A DNA stretch of 12,892 bases from Candidatus Solibacter sp. (GTDB taxonomy: Bacteria > Acidobacteriota > Terriglobia > Bryobacterales > Bryobacteraceae), in the NCBI GenBank assembly GCA_017883345.1, contig JADGNT010000051.1:1-12892 (forward strand). The letters run 5' to 3'. A model generated the notes under the pieces. That model did not search any database. It worked only from the letters and a program-made list of their open reading frames with translations, and had not been told where the DNA came from. Made by a program: the position numbers and the translations under genes. Shown here one piece after another: positions 6,901 through 12,892 of this stretch (its first letter is position 1; each line of letters opens with the position of its first letter).

Positions 6901-9141
6901 ATGGTGAAACTCACCCTTTGGCTGGTGCTTGCCGCCGCGTTGCCGGCCGCCGACCGCAAGCAGGAGCTCGACGATCTGCTGAAGATCTTCCCGCCTTCGA
7001 ACACGCGCATCACGGGCAGGATCAGTGCACAGGATAAGTCGTGGGAGGAATGGGCGCGGCGAACGGGCGAGCTTCCACCCGATTTCGACAGCATGCCATC
7101 CGTCCCCGGGCTTCCCGAAGCCCGCTTCACCACGCGGGAGGCCTGGCCGCAGGAACGGCAGCGCATCCGCGCCCTGTTCGAGCAATGGTTTTACGGGAAA
7201 ATGCCCCCGGCGCCGGACAATCTTCGCGCTGTAGTCACCGGCACCCACGACGAAAACGGCGTCACGGTTCGCGACGTGCGCCTGGAATTCGGCCCCGACC
7301 ACCGCGCGACATTGCGCGTGCAACTGATGATTCCCCCCGGCAAGGGGCCGTTCCCCGTTTTTCTGACGAATCACCCGCGCACGCGGCCGTGGGTCTCCAC
7401 CGCCGTCCGCCGAGGCTACATCGGGGTCATCTACTTCGCCGCCGATCCGATCTATGGGAACGCCGACGATTCCGATCCGTACATCGAGATCTATCCGGAC
7501 TACGATTTTTCCTGCGTGGCGCGCTGGGCATGGGCGGGAATGCGCGCGGTGGACTACCTCTACACGCTTCCCGAGGTGGACAAGGGCAAGATCGCGATCA
7601 GCGGCCATTCCCGCAACGGAAAACAGGCGCTGCTGGCGGCCGCTTTCGACGAGCGCATCGCGGCCGCCATCCCCTCCAGCGGAAACACCGGCGAAGGCAA
7701 CCCGTGGCGCTATACCAGCGAAATGTTCGAGAATGAGAGCCTCGCACAGATCACCACCTCGTTCCCGCACTGGTTTCATCCGCGGCTGCGGTTCTTCGCG
7801 GGCCGCGAGGACAAACTGCCGGTAGACCAGAACCTGCTGATGGCGATGGTCGCGCCGCGCCCGCTGTTCATGTACTCGGCGTATCCGGAGTCGCAGGGCG
7901 GTCCGTTCGGCTTCGAACAGGCCTATCGGTCGGTGCTGAAGGTCTACGAGCATTTTGGCGCCGCCGACAAGCTCTGGCTGAATCTGCGGGACGGCGAGCA
8001 CCCCACCACCGCGGGGGATATCGAACAGTTCATCGATTTTCTGGACTCGGTATTCGGACGCAAGCATTTCCCGAAACGCGAGACGTGGATCAACGGGTAC
8101 ACCTTTGAGGAATGGAAACGAATTTCCGGCGAATCCATCGACCCCACGCGGTACCCACGGAGGACCCCTGGCGATTACAACCAGGGCCCGTGGGAGGAAA
8201 AGAAGGCCGGCATCCGGCAGCACATCCAGTGGGCCCTGGGGGAAGAGCCGGCGGGAATCCGCTTCCCCGCGCGCGAGAAGCTCAAAGGATCTGTCTTCAC
8301 GAGCGACGGCTGGCTGCCGCTGCTCTTCCAGCGCCCGCTGAAGGCGCCCGGCATGGCATACGTGCCGCTGGCATTTGGCGATGACTTGAAGGCCGACCTC
8401 TACTACCCTGAGACGGTGGTGCCGGGTCAGCGCCTGCCGCTGGTGGTCTGGTTGCACCCGTTCGCCTATTGTACCGGCTACTCGCGGGACACCAGGCCCG
8501 CGTTTGCCTCCCTGACCAAGCGAGGCTTCGCGGTTCTGGCATTCGATCAGATCGGCTTTGGCACCCGCGTGCGCGATGCGCGCGAATTCTACTGGCGCTA
8601 TCCCCAGTGGAGCCTGATGGGCAAAATGGTGGCGGACACGCGGGCCGCCATCGACTCTGCGGCGGCGCTCGAAGCCATTGATCCGCAGCGGATCTACATC
8701 GTCGGATACGCTCTCGGAGCCAAGGTGGGACTGCTGACCGCCGCGGTGGACGGGCGGGTCAAGGCGCTGGCGGCGGTTGCCGGATTCGATCCGTTGCGGC
8801 TGGACACAGGGAAGAAGGGCGTGGAGGGCGTCCTGCAATACTCGCACCTGCACGGACTGATCCCCCGTTTCGGGTTCTTCGCAGGTTACGAAGACCGCGT
8901 CCCGCTCGATTTCGACGAGGTCCTGGCCTCCGTGGCTCCCCGTGCCGTGCTGGTGGTCGCGCCGGTGTTAGACCGCTATGCACGCGTGGAGGACGTCCGA
9001 AGCGAAGTGGGTCAGGCGCGGCACATCTACGAGCGCTTGGGGCGACCGGACGCGCTGCGCCTCGAAACGCCACTCGAGTTCAGCCGCTTCCCGCGGTCTC
9101 TGCAGGAGCAGGTGTTCGACTGGCTGGCCAGCGTCCGGTAA
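6901..9141 (+). CDS. Secreted tandem alpha/beta-hydrolase, CE15-like domain plus inactive hydrolase domain (esterase A)
   Basis: This 746-residue protein has a short Sec-type leader (residues 1-17, WLVLAAALPAA). Domain 1 (~20-390) resembles bacterial CE15 glucuronoyl esterases, which cleave esters between lignin alcohols and glucuronic acid on xylan. It has RWAWAGMRAVDYL at 208-220, then GHSRNGK with Ser237 as nucleophile. Glu330 after the next strand is the likely acid, and His367 lies in GEHP. The family's alternative acid near SSGNTGEG is less clear. Domain 2 (~450-746) keeps the hydrolase fold landmarks WLHPF (His519) and FDQIGFGTR, but its nucleophile elbow reads GYALG, with Ala604 where Ser is expected. 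The catalytic His position appears to be Ser728. Domain 2 is therefore probably non-catalytic. The convergent gene at 9540-11981 is a full-length paralogue with the same features. CE15 assignment is by motif; general acetyl-xylan-esterase-like activity is the alternative. Confidence 0.85.
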   Translation: MVKLTLWLVLAAALPAADRKQELDDLLKIFPPSNTRITGRISAQDKSWEEWARRTGELPPDFDSMPSVPGLPEARFTTREAWPQERQRIRALFEQWFYGKMPPAPDNLRAVVTGTHDENGVTVRDVRLEFGPDHRATLRVQLMIPPGKGPFPVFLTNHPRTRPWVSTAVRRGYIGVIYFAADPIYGNADDSDPYIEIYPDYDFSCVARWAWAGMRAVDYLYTLPEVDKGKIAISGHSRNGKQALLAAAFDERIAAAIPSSGNTGEGNPWRYTSEMFENESLAQITTSFPHWFHPRLRFFAGREDKLPVDQNLLMAMVAPRPLFMYSAYPESQGGPFGFEQAYRSVLKVYEHFGAADKLWLNLRDGEHPTTAGDIEQFIDFLDSVFGRKHFPKRETWINGYTFEEWKRISGESIDPTRYPRRTPGDYNQGPWEEKKAGIRQHIQWALGEEPAGIRFPAREKLKGSVFTSDGWLPLLFQRPLKAPGMAYVPLAFGDDLKADLYYPETVVPGQRLPLVVWLHPFAYCTGYSRDTRPAFASLTKRGFAVLAFDQIGFGTRVRDAREFYWRYPQWSLMGKMVADTRAAIDSAAALEAIDPQRIYIVGYALGAKVGLLTAAVDGRVKALAAVAGFDPLRLDTGKKGVEGVLQYSHLHGLIPRFGFFAGYEDRVPLDFDEVLASVAPRAVLVVAPVLDRYARVEDVRSEVGQARHIYERLGRPDALRLETPLEFSRFPRSLQEQVFDWLASVR

Positions 9142-9260
9142 AGCGGAGCAGGCTTCTAAGCGTTTTAGCATGGGCGTGCCGGTAGGCAGGATGCCGCCGC
9201 TTGGCTGGACATCTCGAATCGACAGCGCTCCGCCTACCGTCGCGGTACTTGGCGACACAT
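9142..9260. other. Gap after esterase A
   Basis: No gene is seen. CGGTAGGC at 9180-9187 pairs with GCCTACCG at 9232-9239, but the 44-base loop and lack of a T-run make it a poor terminator. Confidence 0.4.
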
Positions 9261-9462
9261 TCAAGTACAGTTGGAGAAGAGGACGAGCCAAACGGGAAGT
9301 CCTGCGTGCTGGAACGGGCGCAGGACGCCGAAGGCGATGACGGAGAACCCGAGCAGGATATCAATGCCGCTGTTTTCGTGCAATCCGAAGACGAGCGAAT
9401 CCGGATTGTTGGGGTCGAAGCGGCTCACGTGCATTGCGTCGCCGTGACTCCAGCCCTGGGCG
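9261..9462 (-). pseudogene. C-terminal remnant of a DUF3592-like small membrane protein
   Basis: On the minus strand a frame ending TGA at 9261-9263 reads VAQGWSHGDAMHV, then SRFDPNNPDSLVFG. It goes on to LHENSGIDILLGFSVIAFGV, a hydrophobic transmembrane-like stretch, and ends LVLFSNCT. The 'x-V-x-x-FDPNNP' text before a membrane helix is like the C-terminal half of DUF3592 proteins. Codon third positions are strongly G/C, as in the real genes. The upstream half of such a protein is not present before this point, so it is probably a truncated remnant. It lies just downstream of the paralogue stop at 9540, on the same strand. The family call is from motif memory. Confidence 0.4.
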
Positions 9463-9539
9463 ACCGGCACCAGTCCTCGCCTTGACGGCCCACCTCGGCC
9501 ATCCCGGCGCGCACGCAACGTTCGGGCTACGCACAGCGC

Positions 9540-11981
9540 TTACAAGTAGCCGGTGAGCCACTCCAGCACGCGCTCCTGCATGCGGCGCGAGAAGCGGTTG
9601 AAATCGGCCGGTGTTTCAAACGACAGAGCGCCGGGCTGCCCGAGCAAGCTGTAGATTCGCTTGCACCCTTCCACTTCGCGCTCGACGTCCGCCAGACGGG
9701 CGTAACGATCGAGCGTGGGCGCCATTACCAAGGCCGGTTTCGGCGCTATCAAGGCTAGGACTTCGTCGAAATCGAACGGCACACGGTCCTGATGGTTCAC
9801 GAAGAAGCCGAGACGCGGGAGGAGTCCATGCAGATGGGAGTACTGCCGGATGCCTTCCGTACTTTTATCCGAAGTGTAAAGCCGCAGGGGATCGAGGCCG
9901 CAGACCGAAATCACACCTTTAATGCGATCCTCGAAGGCAGCGGTCAGCAATCCGACTTTGCCGCCGAGCGCGTATCCCAGAAGGAAGATTTTGGAGGAGT
10001 CGATCTCCTGCAAGCGCGAGAGCGCACCGACAGCCGCGCGTGCGTCGGCGATCATGTTTCCCAGCAGGGACCATTTCGGGTAGCGCTCATAAAACGCCTT
10101 CGCCTCGTGGATGCGCGTTCCGAAGCCGATCTGATCGAAGGCAAACACCGCGACCCCTTTTTTTACCAGCATAGGAAACGACGGCCGCTCGTCCTGCTGG
10201 TAAGCCCATCCGCCGGAAAGCCAGGGACGTCCGGCGGACCACCCGTTCTGATAGCTGAACGGGTGGAGCCAAACGATCACCGGCCACCTGCCTGGCTTCG
10301 GTTTGCCGTCGGCACCCGCCGGATAGTACAGATCGCCTTGCAGTCCGTCACCGAAGGGAAGGCCGAGAACTCCCATGCCTTCGGATTTGAAGCGCGCGCC
10401 GGTCCGATCGTCCAGCGGGCGATTGTAGAGAGTGGCCAGCCACCCTTCGTTCGCCAAGTTCGTTTCCGAGATGTTGCGGAGCGCGTCGAAGGGCACGACG
10501 GGCGGCGCTTCGCCGAGGACGTGCGCGATCGTCTGGCGAATGGATTTCCTGCGCCCTTCCCAGTCCGACGCAGACTCGATCTCGCTCCCGAAATCGCCAA
10601 CCGCTCTCTTCGGGGAGGAGAGCGGGTCGATGTCTTCTTTGGTGATCTCGCGCCAGCGATCGAAGGTATAGCCACAAATCCAGGTTTCCAATTTCGGGCG
10701 CCGATGACGGCCGAATACCGAATCAAAGAAGTCGACAAACTGCTCGATGTCGGCGGCGTTGGTGGGATGCTCCCCTTCGCGCAGATTGAGCCACAGGTTC
10801 TCTTCGCGACCCAGGAAGCGGTAGACGCTGAGTACAGATCGATAGGCCTGCTCGAAGCCGAACGGGTTGCCCGCGGACTCGGCATATCCGGCGTACATCA
10901 TCAGCCCCCGCGGCGCCATTAGGGCCATCAGCATGTTCTGGTCTACCGGAAGCTTGTCTTCGCGCCCGGCGAAGAAGCGCAGCCGCGGCTGGAACCAGTG
11001 GGGCTGCGCTGCGGTGAGAAGTTGGATGCTCTCGTTGACGAACATGTCCGTGGTGTAGCGCCACGGATCGCATTCACCGGTATTCCCGCTGGAGGCGATG
11101 ACGGCTCCGATCCGCTCATCGAAAGCGGCACCCACCAGCGCCTGCTTGCCGCCGCGCGAATGTCCTGTGAGACCGATCTGGTCTTTGGCCACTTCCGGGA
11201 GCGTTACGAGGTAATCTACTGCGCGCGACGCGGACCAGCCCCAGCGGGCGAGACAGGAGAAGTCATAGTCGGGATAGACTTCGATGTAGGCATCGGAATC
11301 ATCGCCGTCGCCATAGACCGGGTCGGCGGCGGCGTAATAGCAGGCGATATAGCCGCGCTTCACCGCCGTGTACAACCAGGGACGCCGGCGATTGTGATCA
11401 GTCAGGAAAACGGGGAAGGGGCCTTTGCCCTCGGGAATGACCAACTGCAGCCGCAAGGTGGCGCGATGGCCGGGGCCAAATTCGAGCCGGACGTCACGAA
11501 CCGTGGCGGTGCCTTCAAGGCGCGTGCCGGTGACCACCGCGCGCAAGTTGTCGGGTGCGGGCGGCATAGTTCCGAACACCCACTGCTCGAACTGCGCGCG
11601 GATCCACTGTTTCTGGCGATTCCACAGGACGGCGTTCGTCACCGGCACTTCGCGGCCGCCCTCGCGAAGGACGAGCGGATCCGGCAGGCCAGGGATCGAA
11701 GGCATGGAGGCGAAGTCCGGCGGGAGTTCGCCGGTGCGCTTCACCCAATCCTCCCAGACCTTATCATGGGCGTTCATGCGGCCGCTGGCGGGGGGGCGGC
11801 TCGGCGGAAAGACCTTCAGGAAGAACTCGAGATCCGCACGCCGGCGGGCGTCGCTGCCGGCGGGCGCTGCGGCGGATTGGGCTGCGGCAACTGGCGCCGA
11901 TGCCAGGACCGACACTCCCAAGGAGGTCGCGGCCCCTGTAAATAGCGCTCTTCGCGTCATATCGATATCGTTTTGTGACAT
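9540..11981 (-). CDS. Tat-exported tandem alpha/beta-hydrolase, CE15-like domain plus inactive hydrolase domain (esterase B)
   Basis: The 813-residue protein is a paralogue of esterase A. The ATG at 11981 is chosen because GAGG sits 7 bases upstream; an in-frame ATG at 11960 is the next option, and the frame extends open to 12107 without a plausible start. Residues 9-14 (TRRALF, with a hydrophobic core after it) form a twin-arginine signal, suggesting export after folding. Domain 1 has GHSRGGK with Ser275, Glu368 and His405; the Ser-Glu and Glu-His distances (93 and 37) equal those in A. Blocks such as FFAGREDKLPVDQN are identical in both. Domain 2 has WLHPF (His573) and FDQIGFGTR, but GYALG with Ala671 at the nucleophile position and Asn795 where His is expected. 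About 13 extra residues follow the HPF strand relative to A (GGWAYQQDE region). The role is probably cleavage of uronic-acid or acetyl esters on plant polysaccharide outside the cytoplasm. Confidence 0.85.
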   Translation of the reverse strand: MSQNDIDMTRRALFTGAATSLGVSVLASAPVAAAQSAAAPAGSDARRRADLEFFLKVFPPSRPPASGRMNAHDKVWEDWVKRTGELPPDFASMPSIPGLPDPLVLREGGREVPVTNAVLWNRQKQWIRAQFEQWVFGTMPPAPDNLRAVVTGTRLEGTATVRDVRLEFGPGHRATLRLQLVIPEGKGPFPVFLTDHNRRRPWLYTAVKRGYIACYYAAADPVYGDGDDSDAYIEVYPDYDFSCLARWGWSASRAVDYLVTLPEVAKDQIGLTGHSRGGKQALVGAAFDERIGAVIASSGNTGECDPWRYTTDMFVNESIQLLTAAQPHWFQPRLRFFAGREDKLPVDQNMLMALMAPRGLMMYAGYAESAGNPFGFEQAYRSVLSVYRFLGREENLWLNLREGEHPTNAADIEQFVDFFDSVFGRHRRPKLETWICGYTFDRWREITKEDIDPLSSPKRAVGDFGSEIESASDWEGRRKSIRQTIAHVLGEAPPVVPFDALRNISETNLANEGWLATLYNRPLDDRTGARFKSEGMGVLGLPFGDGLQGDLYYPAGADGKPKPGRWPVIVWLHPFSYQNGWSAGRPWLSGGWAYQQDERPSFPMLVKKGVAVFAFDQIGFGTRIHEAKAFYERYPKWSLLGNMIADARAAVGALSRLQEIDSSKIFLLGYALGGKVGLLTAAFEDRIKGVISVCGLDPLRLYTSDKSTEGIRQYSHLHGLLPRLGFFVNHQDRVPFDFDEVLALIAPKPALVMAPTLDRYARLADVEREVEGCKRIYSLLGQPGALSFETPADFNRFSRRMQERVLEWLTGYL

Positions 11982-11988
11982 CTCTGTG

Positions 11989-11992
11989 CCTC
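11989..11992 (-). promoter_or_regulatory. Shine-Dalgarno GAGG deciding the start of esterase B
   Basis: On the minus strand GAGG is followed by 7 bases and then the ATG at 11981. This supports starting there rather than at the ATG 7 codons later or further upstream. Confidence 0.6.
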
Positions 11993-12032
11993 GATCAGAA
12001 CCGCATACAATTGTGCGATGCGCTGGCCATAG

Positions 12033-12164
12033 GCGCACCGCTACGCAATCTACGACTACAGCTACCCGGCAGACAAGCCGGCCAAGAAGCAATTCGTCCA
12101 AATGCACCGGGCGATGTTTAACGACGCGGGCGAGATCGTAGGCCCAGACGGCATTCCGAAATAG
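12033..12164 (+). pseudogene. Tail of a lost gene
   Basis: After a TAG at 12030 the plus strand reads AHRYAIYDYSYPADKPAKK, then QFVQMHRAMFNDAGEIVGPD and GIPK before a stop at 12162-12164. The text is protein-like (alternating aromatics, then a Gly-Pro-Asp-Gly end), but it has no start codon until an internal Met and no upstream coding region. It most likely is the C-terminal stump of a gene removed when this region was rearranged. The family is not recognised. A chance open frame upstream of esterase B is the alternative. Confidence 0.35.
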
Positions 12165-12217
12165 GCGATTCGCGCCGCTTGGCTATCGCAAATTGCAATC
12201 AAGGCGACTTTAGGACA

Positions 12218-12502
12218 CTAGACGACGCGCAGGACCTCCCGGCTTCCAGTCATCCAAAGCTCGGTGTACCCGGCCAGCCGCTCGCGGTACATCGGGCTGC
12301 CCATGACTTCCTGCATCCTTTTTTCGAATTCCTCAAGGCTCTCAGCGGTATGCTCCATGATCACGCGGTTGAAATCGCCGGTGACGTCGCTCATGACGCG
12401 GGCGCCTGGCATCTGGAACGCAGCCACCGCTTCCTTGAGTTGTGCCGCCAGCTTGCTGGCGCAACCCGGCTTTGCGACGAACGTGTTACGAATAACAAAC
12501 AT
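12218..12502 (-). CDS. Small ABM/NIPSNAP-like dimeric alpha-beta barrel protein
   Basis: The 94-residue cytosolic protein starts MFVIRNTFVAKPG and continues with a helix (KLAAQLKEAVAAFQMPG). It then has a strand with DVTGDFNRVIMEH, a second helix (ESLEEFEKRMQEVM), and a final strand region ending YTELWMTGSREVLRVV. This strand-helix-strand-strand-helix-strand order and length match the ferredoxin-like, dimeric alpha-beta barrel group (antibiotic-biosynthesis-monooxygenase, Dabb and NIPSNAP relatives). Those domains are used as small oxygenases, stress proteins or ligand binders, so the reaction cannot be named. AGGAG at 12510-12514, 7 bases before the ATG, fixes the start. It is a stand-alone gene with a palindrome at 12533-12544 in its promoter region. 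Confidence 0.8.
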   Translation of the reverse strand: MFVIRNTFVAKPGCASKLAAQLKEAVAAFQMPGARVMSDVTGDFNRVIMEHTAESLEEFEKRMQEVMGSPMYRERLAGYTELWMTGSREVLRVV

Positions 12503-12509
12503 GGGTACT

Positions 12510-12514
12510 CTCCT
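12510..12514 (-). promoter_or_regulatory. Strong Shine-Dalgarno AGGAG for the 94-residue protein
   Basis: On the minus strand AGGAG lies 7 bases before the ATG at 12502. It is the best ribosome binding site in the window. Confidence 0.7.
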
Positions 12515-12532
12515 ATCGCGTCATTGTGACGG

Positions 12533-12544
12533 TTGATCGATCAA
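12533..12544. promoter_or_regulatory. Perfect 12-bp palindrome TTGATCGATCAA, possible operator
   Basis: The palindrome has no spacer and lies 30 bases upstream of the ATG at 12502, where a repressor or activator would overlap the promoter. A weak promoter (TTGCTT, 18 bases, CACAAT) overlaps it. It also overlaps the stop codon of the frame entering from the right edge. Confidence 0.35.
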
Positions 12545-12594
12545 GAAAGCAAGATCCCTTTAACAGGAACCGCCGTACCGGAACAGGATTGCGT

Positions 12595-12607
12595 GCGGGA
12601 AGCCCGC
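12595..12607. repeat. 13-bp palindromic repeat GCGGGAAGCCCGC, copy 1
   Basis: A near-perfect dyad (GCGGG / CCCGC arms) is identical to the copy at 12649-12661 and could form a small hairpin. It resembles REP-type intergenic palindromes. Confidence 0.5.
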
Positions 12608-12648
12608 GGCAAAATCCGGCAGAACCAGTCCCCCATGAGGTCGTAGTG

Positions 12649-12661
12649 GCGGGAAGCCCGC
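12649..12661. repeat. 13-bp palindromic repeat GCGGGAAGCCCGC, copy 2
   Basis: This copy is identical to the one at 12595-12607, 54 bases away, and is followed by another small hairpin, GGGCGATTGCCC at 12667-12678. Clustered GC-rich dyads fit a REP-like or MITE-like intergenic cluster. Confidence 0.5.
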
Positions 12662-12892
12662 GTGGTGGGCGATTGCCCGCCATACGGCGCTCCCAGGCGA
12701 GGAATCGTCTCTTCAGGTGTAAGCCTTGCCATGCCGCGGATCTGACTCCACCCCATCACGCCATCCATCCGCGGTCGCCCGTCGGGGGGCGCGGCATTGG
12801 CGGGGAATACTTGGGCAGGCTCACCATGGCGCGCGGCGAGCGTGATCGCCGCCGGCGAGGCGTCGATCACCTTGCACTCCTCGCCGCGGGTC

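Larger units (their letters stand above)
12541..12892 (-). pseudogene. Unidentified reading frame entering from the right edge, probably with a degenerate end
   Basis: The minus strand is open from the window edge to TGA at 12541-12543 (117 codons). The first part is protein-like: CKVIDASPAAITLAARHGE, then DGRPRMDGVMGWSQIRGMA and RLTPEETIPRL. From about residue 68 on, it crosses palindromic repeats at 12649-12661 and 12595-12607, and the text becomes Ser/Arg/Thr-rich and implausible. This suggests a truncated gene end fused to intergenic sequence. The 'DGVMGW..IRGM.....PRL' pattern recalls the C-terminal nuclease region of phage terminase large subunits, which is a weak guess. An internal ATG at 12870 is not needed as a start. 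Confidence 0.35.

Noticed and set aside
6514..8853. A 779-codon open frame on the minus strand over the receptor end and esterase A, and similar long antisense frames at 3191-5179, 5516-6853 and 1104-3029
   Set aside because: They are antisense shadows of well-supported genes in GC-rich DNA. Their translations are Arg/His/Val-rich without domains or signal sequences, and they cross gene borders.
9180..9239. 8-bp inverted pair CGGTAGGC/GCCTACCG as a terminator for esterase A
   Set aside because: The loop is 44 bases and no T-run follows; the pairing is likely incidental.
11982..12107. N-terminal extension of esterase B to 12107
   Set aside because: It would bury the twin-arginine signal behind 42 residues and ignores the Shine-Dalgarno at 11989-11992.
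1..12892. CRISPR array, rRNA, complete tRNA, integrase or transposase
   Set aside because: No regularly spaced repeats, conserved RNA cores or recombinase motifs were seen on either strand.

Overview
The window looks like chromosomal DNA from a GC-rich, Gram-negative soil bacterium. The best guess is an Acidobacteriota member close to Bryobacterales/Solibacter. The evidence is an Oar-type TonB-dependent receptor with an N-terminal carboxypeptidase-regulatory-like domain, a secreted TPR/beta-propeller protein, large secreted esterases, sparse gene packing and many decayed gene pieces. The assignment rests on gene style only; no search was run.

Layout, left to right. (1) 1-728 is a graveyard: two homologous remnants of one small gene in tandem on the minus strand, both broken. 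(2) 729-3107 (-) is a 792-residue exported protein joining a CxxCH haem-type motif, a TolB/PD40-like propeller and a TPR array. (3) 3108-3181 is a divergent promoter region with an inverted repeat. (4) 3182-6631 (+) is a 1149-residue outer-membrane TonB-dependent receptor. (5) 6632-6900 is non-coding and contains a perfect 14-bp inverted repeat. (6) 6901-9141 (+) and 9540-11981 (-) are convergent paralogues. Each is a secreted fusion of a CE15-like (glucuronoyl-esterase-type) alpha/beta-hydrolase and a second alpha/beta-hydrolase domain whose nucleophile serine is alanine in both copies. Between them lies a short remnant of a DUF3592-like membrane protein. (7) 12033-12164 (+) is the tail of a lost gene. 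(8) 12218-12502 (-) is a small ABM/NIPSNAP-like ferredoxin-fold protein with a palindrome upstream. (9) 12541-12892 (-) is an unidentified reading frame entering from the right edge, whose end runs through palindromic repeats.

Working model (inference): the receptor and the two esterases may form a plant-polymer (glucuronoxylan or lignin-carbohydrate ester) scavenging neighbourhood. The esterases would act outside the cytoplasm, one exported by Sec and one by Tat, and the receptor would import or sense a released ligand. They are not an operon: each has its own promoter region and orientation. Two genes (receptor and esterase A) carry the same TATACT hexamer 6-7 bases before the ATG and no Shine-Dalgarno, which suggests leaderless mRNAs. 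Esterase B and the small ABM-like gene have clear Shine-Dalgarno sites.

The most unusual item is the tandem-hydrolase architecture: an apparently intact Ser-Glu-His domain fused to a conserved but catalytically dead hydrolase domain.
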